Assembly: GCA_018105865.1 (NCBI GenBank)
Contig: CM030845.1
Span: forward strand, 10,143,390 to 10,207,389
Direction: 5' to 3'
Source: Metaphire vulgaris
Lineage: Eukaryota > Annelida > Clitellata > Crassiclitellata > Megascolecidae
DNA length: 64,000 bases
In this document: piece by piece, positions 48,343 to 61,500 of the stretch
How the letters are laid out: each line of letters starts with the position of its first letter
Numbering within the stretch: position 1 is the stretch's first letter
Position numbers and translations under genes: made by a program
The notes under the pieces: model-generated
Seen by the model: only the letters and a program-made list of their open reading frames with translations
What the model was told of the DNA's origin: nothing
Databases searched by the model: none

Positions 48343-48741
48343 CATGGGCGTAAAACCCGGGGGGAACGGCGGGGGACGGTCCCCCCGAATAATTAGCTGG
48401 CGGGGGACAGAGTATCAATTATCCCCCCCAATGTTTGGGCTATATGGTAAAAAATTTTTATCCTACCCCATGATGTTGATGCCAGAATTACGCCAAATCC
48501 ACATTCTCTCATTTCGGATGCCCTTTTTTTGCTTGTCAGGATATTTGGAGAGGGAAAATCTAAAAATATCAGGATGACCTTCTTTTTGGCTTGTCAAGAC
48601 GTATTTCATGGGCGATTTTAAGTCCCCACCATAATATGCAATATCCCCCCCAAAATGGGGGGGATATTTATATTTCTGGGGGGTCAACTTTTTAAAAATT
48701 ATTCTATCCCCCCCAATGCTGACGCCAGGTTTACGCCCCTG
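48343..48741. mobile_element. hAT-type element (CAGGGGCGTAAAC termini)
   Basis: 399 bp; left CATGGGCGTAAAACC, right complement of CAGGGGCGTAAACC; target duplication CGTGACCA at 48335-48342 and 48742-48749, perfect. Contains CCCTTTTTTTGCTTGTCAGG (48521-48540) and GATGACCTTCTTTTTGGCTTG (48572). No reading frame. Confidence 0.86.
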
Positions 48742-48810
48742 CGTGACCAGAGTGCGATTTGTAGCCCGGAGCAGTGGGAGGAGAACATTAGTGGGAATGT
48801 GGCGAGCAAC

Positions 48811-48838
48811 TAGCGCGCGCGCGCGCGTGTGTGTGTAG
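48811..48838. repeat. Alternating purine-pyrimidine tract (GC)n(GT)n
   Basis: A short GCGCGC run merging into GTGTGTGT. Confidence 0.8.
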
Positions 48839-48937
48839 GGGGGTGGGGGCTCTATACTAGGGGGCTCTACTGACTAGGACCTACCTAAATACGCTAAATA
48901 GTATAGAGTCGCAATTCGCCAAATCCGCTAACCATCT

Positions 48938-49438
48938 CAAAAAATTTGGCACTTGTATACAATACACGCGCAAGTTATTATATGCTAGATGTAAACTACA
49001 TAGTACCACTAGCAATATGCACCAATTAAAAATTAAATTGCACCTATAGAACTATTCGAAAAAAGAACTTTTGTTTCAACGTATCAATCGAGCGGCGTAA
49101 GGTATCACTACGCGTATCAGTATGGGTTAGGGTTTCGGTAGGGTTTAGGGTTCGTGTTTAGGGTTAGGGTTAGAGTTAAAGTTAATCCTAACCATAACCC
49201 TGACCATAACCCTGACCCTAACCCTAACCCTTTCAACGGAATTTCTATCAGTGTTTACGGACTACTTTCACTTACGCCGCTCGTCTTTACCCCTACCAAC
49301 AAGTTCTTTTTTGGAATAGTTCTATAGGTGCGATTTAATTTTTAATTGGTGCATATTGCTAGTGGTACTATGTAGTTTTCATCTAGCATATAATAACTTG
49401 CGCGTGTATTGTAGCCTACACAAGTGCCAAAAATTTTA
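48938..49438. mobile_element. Palindromic element with telomere-like core, copy B
   Basis: Outer arms of about 145 bp are inverted repeats with few mismatches: left phrases GGCACTTGTATACAATACAC, AGTTATTATATGCTAGATG and AGTACCACTAGCAATATGCA (48945-49025) recur complemented at 49350-49430. Between them, 49081-49310 is the second copy of the element at 24633-24825: AGCGGCGTAA inverted ends, GGTATCACTACGCG, and tandem TTAGGG/GGTTTAGGG words turning into CCCTAA words. No flanking duplication found for the outer arms. Confidence 0.8.
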
Positions 49439-50609
49439 CTGACGCAGTCTATGAACTTTTTTCCAAAAACATTTCCTAATTTCTTGCATTAGTTTTAATG
49501 TACAGTACTGGCCAAATTATTATGGATTTTGCCCTTTTCATCACTAATTTGATGCTAATAGCTGCTAGTCTGTTTATTTCTCCTGGTGGTGATTATCCTT
49601 TTTGAATGGCACTTTGCTGTTCTAATGCTATAATATTGAATATAAATTTATATAAAATTATTATATTATATATCATTTGCTATAGATTACTGCTTTATTT
49701 TTGTTGACAGTAATTTTGAATAAAATGCCTATTTTGTGAAGATATTTCGTTAATCTTCACGCGCCATAGTTTCACTTTTAAGTTAAGTTTATAAGTCAAT
49801 TTGCAATTAGTGGGCCTTTTGCATATTTAACCGATACTATGCAGTAATTTCTTCGGCGACATATCATAGCCATGTGATGGGAAAGAAGTCTGATCTTAGC
49901 CTGAGGAAGAAGGGCCAGATTCGTGTTCTTCTGGAGGAGACATCTTTGACACAGCCAGATATTGCTGAGAAAATGAAGATTTCACCCCAAGTTGTGAGTG
50001 TTATTGCAAAAAGTGTGATGTTTGGCCTGATATTGTCTCCGAGGCGAAGGGGAAGATGTGACAGACGACGTCTATCGAGTGCAAGAAACGACAGGAAACT
50101 GGTCAGTTTGTCCAACCGCAGGGCAACCGCTAGACAGTTGGGAGTCGTGAGTTGTGAGTGGGACAGCTACAAGCAGTAGTAGAACGGTGCGTAGACGTTT
50201 GTTCGATGCTGGTCGATCAAGTCATTTGGTTATTCGATAATGGTACCCTCTAAAGAAGCCTCTGCTGAAGACATCGATGATGAAAAAGAGGCTGCAGTGG
50301 GTTAAAGAGCATTTGTCTTGGACTGCAGCTGACTGGTCGAAGGTACTGCACACTACTTTATTCTTATCTCATCAGATACGTGCATGGTTTGGCACTAGAA
50401 ATGCAGACGTGACCTTCCAGCAGGTCAATGAATCACACCACAATGCCATGAAAGTGAAGGAATTCGTCAGGAGGCAGGGATTACGGTTGCTTGACTGGCC
50501 GGCGAACAGAGCCGACATGAACCCAATTGAAAATGTTTCGAAGATGCCTAAAGACAAGAAGAACAAAGAAGCAGTCTCTACAAACAAGCGCCAACTCACA
50601 GAGTGGCTT

Positions 50610-51926
50610 CAGTGGCGTAACCACGCCCGGGCAATTACGGGCAATGCCCGGGTTACTTTGCTTTCTGCCCGGGTTGAAAAATTTCTGCCCGGGTTGAAAA
50701 AAATAAAAATTTATGCCTTTAGTATTTGGATAAACTTGCTTTTGCACTGCCATGTACGTTAATGTTATTGCAATACTATTCTAATAGTCTAAAACTAGTG
50801 TCTGGAAAACGTGTTTCACAGGTGACAGGTATCAGCTAGAAGTGCAGTAATTACTACAGTCATTGTTTGGCATGTATATGTATCTACGCGATATATCGAA
50901 TTTCAGTTATGGCGGTAATCGCCTGTCCCTATGGACCATTCAATCCATGGACAACTAGTAGTCTATGTTCAATCCCTCTGCATCTTCCTCTACCGAAGTG
51001 GACGCTAGGTACAGTGTAAGGTGATAATTGTTGCTCTGGCCGTGGCTGACTGATACCAGAGATAGCAGGCAGATGAAGTGGCTTTGACCTCTGCGCTCCA
51101 AAGACCCTCGTCGGGTCGGGTCGACCCGCCTTAGAAGCAAATCGCAGCTGATTTGAGATTTGACCTTTTTCACCCGAGAGGGTACTCAAATTTCCATGTG
51201 TATTTGGTCGTTTGGATTTCTCAAGAATTCTAAAGAGCTGAACATAACTGACTCATGCTTAGTAACATCAGATGAAGTATGCCCAACTATTTCTTCGTCG
51301 ATTGCAGCTAGTCATAATTTGCCAGACAGTTAATTAAAATATCGGCGTCGTTGCGAACTCTAGAAATGACCAGAATAAACAGCCTCAGCCTCTGAATAAG
51401 ATCCCAGAGGACATTGCCAGAGAACTAGATAGCCCAGTGTAGCCTAAATTGCACACATACACATGGAAATATTTTGGAGCAAAGAAATTGGTCAAACGTC
51501 GTTTCCAAAGTTACTATATTGCAGAATCTTCATGGTTAGCTACTGCTGTCCAGCAGGATGCTGCGTATTAAGCTTCTGTTGTCGTTACCAGAGCAAGGAA
51601 AGCGCACCATTTGGTGTACCTGATTGGCAGCACGCAACGGATCAAAGGTAGGGGCCTATGGATTCACTCTTTGAAATTCATCTGTTGAGCACTTGCGTTG
51701 CCTCGTGGAGTGGGATCAGTTTAAAATCCTCATGTTAATTTTTTTTAAATATTTTTGTTGAGTGACTGTCCACAAATTACGTAAACAAAAGAGGAAGGAG
51801 TTTGAAAAGTGTGACAACTGTTGATAAGGGGGAGGGGTTAAAATTCGCCCAAAAATTGCTTGCGCAATTTATGGACAGCCCGTGGTCAGCTGCCCGGGTT
51901 ACATTTTGACTCTGGTTACGCCACTG
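50610..51926. mobile_element. hAT-type element (CAGTGGCGTAACCA termini) inside the Tc1
   Basis: 1,317 bp; termini CAGTGGCGTAACCA and TGGTTACGCCACTG (right one preceded by CTC); target duplication AGTGGCTT at 50602-50609 and 51927-51934, perfect. Begins with tandem TGCCCGGGTTGAAAAA words. No long reading frame; the transposase is absent. Holds the small element 51767-51889. Confidence 0.87.
51767..51889. mobile_element. Small GGGCTGTCCATAAATT element, third nesting level
   Basis: Left GACTGTCCACAAATTACG, right complement of GGGCTGTCCATAAATTGCG; about 123 bp with a GGGGGAGGGG core. Related to 33075-33401. Confidence 0.65.
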
Positions 51927-51995
51927 AGTGGCTTCTTCACGTATGATTCCATGACCAGCAACTGAAGGATCATGCCAGGTCATCGATATTGCAGA

Positions 51996-52778
51996 TAGGG
52001 ATGTGAGTTAGGAAAATTCCGGAAATTTCCTCTGGAAATTTCCGGAAATTTCCGGAAATTTCTGAGGTACTTTTCCGGAAAGGAAAAGTTGATTATTAAT
52101 GTTATTTAATATAATTATTATTACTGTTTATTATTAGTATTTATTACTATTGATTACTATTACTGATATCTATTATTATTTTTTTATCATTATTACTATT
52201 TATAACTATTCATTTGTTGGGCATTTGTTAACAAGTTAACAACTGTCAGTATGGTAGCGCTATATAATGTCTGAGTCGGAAGTCGCAGAGAACCAGTTAC
52301 CAGAGTACGCGACGCCGTTTTGCTGTCTGATTTGTTAAAACTATAATAAATCTCGATGTTCGGCGAAAAATTAACGAATTGTCACAAAACAAAACTAAAC
52401 ACTTGTTTATTTTACGGTATTTACCCATAGTCTCGCACTCTCGCCAGCACTCGATGCGACACATTCGTGAATATTCATAAGGTGAAGCTTGTTCCCTGAG
52501 CAGCAAGTAGAATACTTAAATTGGCGGGATCTCGTTAAAATATCGGAGAACCCGTTTTCAACCAATTTTCCCCCCTATGTGCCAAAAATATATAATAAAA
52601 CTTCGTTTTCTTAGCTGTGGGACCTGCGGTAATTAATTTTGTCCACTGCTGTCTGTTTACCTCTAAAAAAGAGAAGTTTTGAAGGCTTTTATAACTTTTC
52701 CGGAAGTATTCCGGAAATTTCCGGAAATTTCCGGAATATTTCCGGCCATTCTACTTTTCCGGAAAAGTTACATCCCTA
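51996..52778. mobile_element. hAT-type element (TAGGGATGT termini) inside the Tc1
   Basis: 783 bp; termini TAGGGATGTGAGTT and complement of TAGGGATGTAACTT; target duplication ATTGCAGA at 51988-51995 and 52779-52786, perfect. Subterminal arrays of TTCCGGAAATTTCCGG-like words at both ends (52010-52080, 52695-52765). No transposase. Confidence 0.88.
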
Positions 52779-53000
52779 ATTGCAGATACCAGATCAGGTA
52801 GCTGCTGTCCCTAAGGCACATGGCGGATGGACAAAGTACCGAATCAGCTCAAGTCCGACTTACTTTGGCCGCAGACACATTAAGCTATTCACTAAAGTTG
52901 CACTTTTGCCATAGCGTCACTTTATTTTAGCCTTTTTACCGATATAACTAAGAAATCAACCGTTGGAAACCAAATCCATAATAATTTGGCCAGTACTGTA

Positions 53001-53510
53001 AGTGTAGCACTGTAGCCTGCTGCGATACTTCACTGACTGCAGAGAAATCCTGAACAAATTCTACATAGTCCTAGATACTGAACACCGTTCGTCAATTTCT
53101 GGACTGTCCATGTCAATCCTGGACAGTTGGCAACCCTAAGTAAGCGAACGAATTCAAGCTAACTTACACAATAGAATAATTTTAGGTCAGTTAATTAAAT
53201 ACACGCTCTACAAGAATAACACACGAATCATAGAATATGACAGTCGGACATCTTTGTTTTCATCTGTGAAGGGTCTGACTAATTACCTATACATTTAAAT
53301 TTATAGTTTACAAATAAATGTTAATATAGCGCAAATTTCCTTAAGTAAAATTTTACAATAATGCAATAATTTGATCGATGAATTAGAATAGCGATTTAGA
53401 TAAACGATTTCACAGAATAAGAGGGAAAAGTGAAGTATAGGATAAGGCGGTGTATGGCAGTGGCCCTTTGTAGTGGACCTCTGGTGTAGCTATAGTCTGC
53501 GGGGAGGACG
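53001..53510. other. 5' flank of INTS2
   Basis: 53090-53140 ends in GGACAGTTGGCAACCCTAAG, which resembles a hAT terminus (TTAGGGTTGCCAACTGTCC on the other strand) without a visible partner. The rest, presumably with the INTS2 promoter, shows no motif I can support. Confidence 0.4.
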
Positions 53511-56500
53511 ATGGCTCCGAATGCGAAACCCGCTGTTCTGCCGGAGATCTTTTCCGGAATTCAGAACGTGAACATCGATCGGTTGTCTGAACTACCGGAG
53601 TCTACGTTGCGTCCGGTTCTACCGTGCCTGGTCCGGATGTCTCTCTGTTCGCCGCTGGACACGAGTTCTCAGTGGACCGTCGAGAGGAAGAAGATCCTGA
53701 AGTGCCTTTCTGGAATCGAAGTGGTCAATAGTCTCGTCGGTCTGCTGTCCATCGATTTCCACGAGTTGGAACAGGACGCTCGAAAGGAACAGATGCTGAG
53801 GTTAACAAACAGATCTTCAGCGTACTTGATTAAAATTGCGACCATAGGCAGACAAACGGGGAGGCACAGCAATTTTATTGGTTAATTTCTCATTATGATG
53901 AAAGGCTGAAAAGTGATAAGGACATGAATGAATGAGTGTAGTATTTTCTTTCCTTTCAAATGAAAATTTTAGCAACATGCAGCAATCCACGTGGAAGGGG
54001 TGGTTAAGGCAGAATGGAAAATGGAACACCCTACTGAATTCTTGGATCCAACCCTGATTGTGGTTGTTAGCTAGGATTTATAGATAGTTGTATGGCAATT
54101 CAGGTGTCTGGTGCCTAGTGGTAAGTGTATCAAATATTCCTAATGGAGATGGATTTATTAAATTTTCACCTTTAGCTCTGAAGTGTTGTTAATCAAACGT
54201 AATTATGATGATTTAGGAACAAAATTGGTGGAATTCAGACAGAAAGCTTGCTTATTGCTCAGCTGGAGCAGGGAATTGCTTTGGAGTTCGAACGATGTGA
54301 TCCACCACGAAAGCTTCGACTTCTGCTATCGGAAATTCTTTTCATTATGCATCAGGTTAGAGGCTTGGATTTGTCATGTGCATCTGATATCTGCAGATTA
54401 GAATAAAATTTTGTCATGTGCTTGATCATTTTATTCCAGCACTCAAATCTGTGCATTGAATTATATATTAGAAATGTATCAGGGTTTGCTGCTGAAACAA
54501 GGAATTTGATTTTTTTGCAAAAACCAACTTGTGATTAGTGAAAAGTAAGAAACATGTGTGTTTTTGCTTACGTAACTTATAAGTGCTGTTTTTTGACAGA
54601 TGAAGGAAGCTCACAATGGGTTTTATGAAAAGTCTTCAGAGCTGTTTGAAAGTGAAATTTATTTGGAAGAAGTTTCTGATGTTTTATGCATTGCTCAAGC
54701 AGGTTCGGCATGATGAAATCAATTTTGTACATACATATCCATAGTCATCTCTGGTAATTAGAAAGTCTTTCCATCAAAGAATGTATGCCAAAAAGTTACA
54801 CTTTCTTTATAAAATATTCAAGTTCATGTTATGGCCTGTTTTCACACATATGATCTATACAATGTAGGCCATTGATGTTTAAAGGCAAAAGGTTATTGAT
54901 AAAAGTTAGAAGAAACAGATCTAGGCTTAGTAATTTGTATAGGTGATATCTTATCTTGTTTTGACTTCCAGGTCTGTTTAGCCTGGATTGTCTGATAAGA
55001 ATTTATATTTATGGCACTTATTTTAAAATCTTTCTGGCTCAAATTTAAATCTTTATTATGTCTTGTTGTCAGTTTTTATTTCAAATGCAGAATTTGAAAT
55101 TGATGGCTGTTTTGACGGCACTAAATCATACCAATAGTCAATAGATACTGTGTTATATTTGAGCTTGAGCATTTGCATTGAAGCACTTAGTTTGTATTTG
55201 GATGAACTTTTTTTCGTCTCATCTATTAATTACATAAATCAGCAAATCAATACATACATATAAGATCAACTACATGTTCAAATACTAGAGAAAAACTTAA
55301 TTACGACAAAAGGAAGCTTCTAAAAAACTTGACTCTCAAAGAATATATTGCTGGCTTGAATTAGACTGATTTGCTGTTTAGGTTTAGGAATCTGACATGC
55401 ACAAGGTTCAGAGCAATGTTAGCAGCCATATATGTCCTATATGAATGGTAATAATAAATAAATGTATGAGGAAACTCAAGTAAGAAGCCCCATGATTGTT
55501 GGGATAGGAAACTATAGACAAGGCTAACCAATGTTTAGTTGGCCTGATGGGATTAATGATATCTTTTGTTGGTCCTTTATGCCTTTAAATTCGGTGTATT
55601 AGTAGGGAGAGTAAGGGATAAATGCGAATCTGTTTGAGAGTCAAATAATGTTTGCATGTGTAATTGTGTATGTGCATGTGTGTTCTGTAACTGACTGCTG
55701 TTGTTGTTTAGAGTTGCCATCTTTATTGCCGATAGCGGAGGTAGCAGAGGCCTTGCTTCATGTGCAGAATGGCGCGTGGTTGCTCTGTCGAGTTGTTGCC
55801 AATTCTCCAGACAGCTTTCTTGAAGGTTTGTTTGGTCGCTGCCTCCAGTTTTATTTGGGTGTGTGATGGTTTTGCCACCAGAAATTTCTGTCGAAGAATT
55901 TTCTACCAATTTGTTTTCAGTTAGATCTGCTATGTAATTTAGGCTTCAGAGAAAATATGTTAGCTGGGTTGATTATATTTTAAATTCAGGAATTGACATT
56001 TCACTTAGGTTTTATTTTTTATATATTTTCTTACCTAGACTATTATTGTTGTTATTATTATTGCATCTTCTTAAGTGCTTTGCATAAAATTGACAAGTTC
56101 TTCAGCATCTCATTACAATTAGACTTTGCATCAGATATTTTGTTAAAACCTTAATGGTATTGTGGCATATGATGAGACATCTGCTGGCATCAATGTTTAC
56201 TTGCTTGTTTGAAAATAGTTTGAAATGTTCTTTTGAATGGTTTGGAATTTTAGATATGCTGTAGATATTTCAGATTTTCAGATCAGAGAATGATTGCACA
56301 GTTTGTTTGCATTTTTGTCTGTTGCAGTTTGCACTTGCTTGATTGCGAATGGCGATGACCAGGACGAAGAAGCGCCGAGCACTAGAAGACGTTCAGAGGC
56401 ACTTCTTATGTTGTGCGACATGTCACCGGCGCATGTACTTGCGATCAGATCCTCTTGTGTAAGAAGCCATTTCTCGACATTTCTTTGTTTAATTAATGAT

Positions 56501-56903
56501 ACAGTTGCGGTCAAACACGATGGTGTTTTTGACATTTTTCAGATGACCTTAGCATTGTGTCACCAGATTAGCTTTAGTATTTTACATTAGTATCTTCATG
56601 AACGTATATTTGTCAATGTTGAAAATTGATTTTAGGTAGAACACTGTCAGCAACCTGGTCTTGCCATACGATTGACGCTGCGTCATGACATTAAGGACAA
56701 CGATAGTTGTGTTCTCAGCAGCATTGTTGCGCTTGTCAGTGGACTGCTGCTTGACAATAATGCTAATGTCCGCAACTGGTTTGCTAATTTCATCCGTTTG
56801 GGTCAGAAGGTAATTTATCAGTTACTATTTTGGCAATAATGGTTTTTATTGAAAGATTTTGGCTGTTCTAACTTTATCTAAGACTTTCAAATTTTTAAAG
56901 TAG

Positions 56904-56944
<41 letters not shown>

Positions 56945-58491
56945 TGTTACTAAATTACAGATGCCGCGTATTTGTGGAAGAGGTGCAAATTATTGAGAGG
57001 TGGTTTTAGCAACATGTGACTAGCTACTTTGCATTGACTGTTGTTGCTATTGAAACTGATTGTTGCATGCATATGCATCCTTTTGATAGATTGGTACCTT
57101 TTTCAATTACTGTGTTCTAGTATATTTATTTCAATTTTCTACTGATAAATTCTGAATAGTTACAGAAGAAACTTTAGAGATAGTTTGCATATATGACAAT
57201 TAAAGTTTAAAAAATTTTGTTGCTTACCAAAGCAACAAAATGTTAAATTTTGTTGCTTTGGTAAAAGAAAATGAAATAAATTTCTTCTTTGAAGCAGGGG
57301 ATGCTTGAAAAGTAGTTCTACCTTATGCAATAACCGGTATTGTGCCTGATCAACAGTTAATCAGGATGACATCAGGATGTTTGTACTAGACTGTGGTGAT
57401 GAGTGTATCTGTAGAGAGTCGACCTCAATCTTCATGCTATGGAACACTTTTTCTGTTGTCATAGAAAGTTGTTTACTTGCAGAGAAATGATACTTCTGCT
57501 GTATCTGCTCTGCGCAAAAAACTGCTGGAGGAACTTCAAGAGATCCTGAAGTCAGACTCTGAGGTGATGTCGCACAGGAGAGTCGTGCAGGGCTGCTCAT
57601 TTATCAGGCTTTACAGCGCTCTCAAGTGTATTGCTGGACTAAAGTTAGTGGCTTATAAGTTGCTGTTATTTTATTTTTCAATTCATTTTGATTATATACA
57701 GTATAAGTTGCTTGTAATTTAATTTTAGTTGATCTTTAAGGCAAGCAGCTATATGGTTATCAGACAGTTAGGCTTTTTATTTGGCTTAGTTTACATGAAC
57801 CTTCATTGCAGTATGCCAATATTTGTTGGATAATAATTAATTTTTGATGGCTTCCATCGATTTTGTAACTTTGTGCTTTATTGCAATGGTGATGCTTTAT
57901 TTAATATGATGGTGATGCGGACAATACTGGCAACAATGGCTCTCGTGTCTAGAGCATTCTTAAAGCAACATAGCAGAGGAAAAGTAGTTGGGTTCAAAGT
58001 AACTGGGTTTAAAGAATATAACTGATTTTTGCACATGCAGATTTACAGATAAAGAAAATCAGAATTTGCTTCAGCTTGTCATCTCTCGGCCACCTATGAC
58101 GGAACCAGGAATTCGCTTTATCTGTCTCGGTCTCTGTATGCTGCTTGCTTGTCCCCATCTGTTGAGGTAGTAATAAGCATACTATAATTTAAATTTTGGG
58201 ATGTTTTTTTAAACAGATTCACTGATATCTGTCCTGTAGACATACCATTTAATAGTGTAGTGATGCAGAAGAGACAGCAGATATTCTTGTGAAGAATGTG
58301 CAGTCGATGTTTGTGTATTGACAATGTGTTGTTGTGATGATCAAATAACTGCATTTTCTTGATCTTTATTGGCTTCAGTGGCTTGAAGTTACAGTAAGGT
58401 TTTGCCTTGTTTGCTTGTTTTATTTGTATGTCTTTTGTGTTACCATTAGTAAATAGGATGATGTTGTTGTTGATGATGATGATGTTGATGA

Positions 58492-58525
<34 letters not shown>

Positions 58526-61500
58526 GGTGGTGGTGGTGGTGGTGGTGGTGGTGGTGGTGATGACGATTATGATGATGGCAGTGATAACCAAGTCTAATTG
58601 GCTTTATGCCACCCAGGGCAAGGTGAGTGATGTAGTTTCCTGTTGCCTTCTTCAAGTAGATAAGATAATGAGTAACTTATTGGAATAGATTTTCTGCCAG
58701 GAAATGATTGCTTTTTTGTTTACAGCAACAGTGAACAGGAGCAGTTGGCTATTAGTTGGATTAATTGGTTGGTTGAAGAGGGTTGGCACTTTGAACAGTA
58801 AGTTATGTGATTATAAATCTCACTCTGTATAATAATTTTCCATTACTGTGTCATTATTTCAATCATAATTGATTTAAGTCTAATTTCATATTCATGACCT
58901 TAATTTAGTGAATTGTTTCTGATGTTTTCAATTATGTCTGATGTATTTGTAACTTAGTAGTTTTTGCTGTCCAAGTCTGGATATACACTACTGTTTTGTG
59001 CCTGTAGTACGCTTTTAAAGGGACATCTTCATATCCCACGTTGCTCAGAATGAAATTGTCAGCGTGCACAAACAGCACATGGCAAATATGCAGAATAAAA
59101 TGAGGCATTGCGTGTTATTTGTGGAAAATTCTGTGTTCTCTTTCTCAATACCCTCTCATTTTTGTTCAGTGTAAGATAAATGTTGATGTCTAGAGTTTTT
59201 GTCCGTGATTGCTCGGATATCTTGGTTTTAGGTCTGCTAATGTCAAAGCCTCCTTTGGTGAAATGTTGCTGCTAATAGCCATCCATTTTCATAGCAACCA
59301 GAACAATGCCATAGCAGACCTTGTTAGCTCGACACTGGGGATGAAGGTTTGTAGTATTTCTTTATCATGACTTTCAAAGCATGACATGAACCACAGTTCA
59401 AATTACTGTCCAGGAAATAACGTTTTTGATATGGGTATGAATATTGCAGTCTCTGAGTTTGAAGCCAGTTTAACCAGTTATCTTGTTTGCTTGTATAACC
59501 TTTTTTTATATTCTAAATTTTGATGATGGTGTTTGTGTCAGGTTATTTGGTTTCCTTGTTTCAAATTTATCGAAATTCTGGAGAACCATAATGTTTGAGT
59601 GAGATTTTCATTTTGTGTTTAATCGATTCTTGCTGAACTTGATGTATTGACTATCGTTTTCTAATTTTCTGTGATTACAAATACAAAGACTTGTTGTACT
59701 TTTGTGAAATGTAGAGTGCTGTTAAGGCAAATGCGTTGGCTCGTATGAAAACAATCTTCACCCAAGACATTTTCACAGAGCAGGTATTGTATGCATTCAT
59801 TTTTGTCTATTATTTATTGGTTGCTACATTCATTAACATGTATGATTTTATCACATGCACGATACCCATTTATTTGTATTTTTTCTTGTTTAGGTGGTAA
59901 CATCACATGCTGTGAGGGTACCGGTGACTGAAAACCTTAATGCAAATATTTCTGGATATTTGCCCATTCACTGCATCTATCAGCTGCTGAGAAGTCGAGC
60001 ATTCTCTAAGCACAAAGTTTCAATAAAGGTTTGAGTCAACTGGCTGTGATTTTGTTGCATGTAGTCTTAATTGGGTTGTTTAGATTGTCACTTCAGTTTG
60101 TAAGCCCCTAGTGAATCTGATAGTATTTGCAATGCTCACACTGATGGCATGTTTTTGTGACATATTTTGGTTTTGCAACATTTGTTTTATGTAACAACTT
60201 GCAGAATACAAAATGTTAAAATCAAACAGACATAAATTTAGTTGGTTTCTTCTCATTGCGTAAAATTGCAATCGTGTGCCGTTCTCAGGTAAGTTTATAT
60301 ATCAGTTTGGTGTTTGTTTTAATTGGTTTTTAATTTGCACGAATTATTTTGGGTGTTTTTCTCCTCAGGATTGGATATTCAAGCAACTATGTCAATGTTC
60401 CACTCCTCTTCATCCTCTGATTCCTCCTCTGATCGAGGTTTACGTCAATTCTATCATCGTGCCGAGTGCACGAACCGACCGGACCAATGATCCAATCACA
60501 GAGGAGGAAATTCTCAGCGTCTTCAAAGACTCGATCATTCTGTGCTACTCTAGAAAGGACGCCTCGAAAGACGTAGAACCGATGGACTCCTCGGGTGAAA
60601 AGTCTACAGATTGTCGTTCTGACTTCACTTCGCAGATTCTGCTTTTGTATTATGTGCTCCTGTATCACGACACTCTGCAGAATAACATGAAATCAATAGG
60701 TATGCAATGGAAGCTGCAGAATCTTGCTTTGGAGTTTTAATTTCTCTGCATTGGTTTCTTGCTTTTTAAGTGAAGAGTATGCATTGTGTTATAGCAAAGT
60801 CTATGACAGCGATGATGACAACGGAGGTCCACGAGTTTTATCTGCTACAAATTAGATCTTTTATGCCCGTAGAATTGATACAGTGGATCCCACTTAATCG
60901 CATACTGCTTAATTGCAAAGCCCGCATAATCGCATAACAACATAAAAACCGGAACCAGTGTTTTGTGCGTTCAATTAATTATCAGACATCCCGGCTATTC
61001 GCATAGCCCAGTTAATCGCATAAGCAAGGCTTACACGGCACCTATGCAATTAAGCGGGTTTCACTGTATTGTTTTGAGTAAATGAACTCAGGCATTTCTT
61101 GTTTCTTTCATTTGGAAATCTGGTTTTCACTTCAGTTAGTTGGAATCGAGCAGTCCATCGATATTCACCACAGATGATGGCGTGCATTCCGATGAAACAT
61201 TTGTTACGACAAGCTCAGAAGGAACCATCTCTGTTTACAACAGTTTACTCTTCCTTCCTCAGGTGCATATAAGGCAGACCAGTTGCAGCATAATGTCAAG
61301 TCTTTGCCGTTCGCCACAAATCTTTTGTTAAGAAAAATGATTTTCAGACAATTTCTTCCTTCAAGAAATTTGTTCTTTGATTTTCATATTCACTTTTACT
61401 TTACTCCAATACTCCTTTAATGGAACAGTTGAAAGAGTTTTGACTTTAATCACACATTTGATGTGCTGTTTATGTCGTCAGGTTGCTCATGACACATTAT

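Larger units (their letters stand above)
49503..52998 (+). mobile_element. Tc1-like DNA transposon, dead, carrying two nested insertions
   Basis: TA at 49501-49502 and 52999-53000; inverted ends CAGTACTGGCCAAATTATTA and complement (about 27 bp). Transposase remnants on the plus strand: the paired-like HTH MGKKSDLSLRKKGQIRVLLE and ARQLGVV (49874-50160), KKRLQWVKEHLSWTAADWSK (50280-50340), DWPANRADMNPIENV (50497-50541, the last catalytic block region, with the Pro-Asp-Leu-Asn-Pro signature changed to ADMNP) and, after the insertions, an AHGGWTKYR end near 52820-52845. Frameshifts and stops lie between the blocks. Removing 50610-51926 and 51996-52778 with one duplication each leaves about 1.38 kb, a normal Tc1 length. 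Confidence 0.9.

Noticed and set aside
49874..50762. Host gene encoding an HTH protein
   Set aside because: The sequence matches Tc1 transposase in order, lies between TA-flanked inverted repeats, and is broken by stops and insertions.
60840..60900. Possible INTS2 exon beginning CAAAGTCTATGACAGC after TTATAG at 60793
   Set aside because: It chains in phase but would end in the pogo-like MITE and adds sequence with no convincing counterpart; joining 60699 to 61136 gives gap-free INTS2 similarity.
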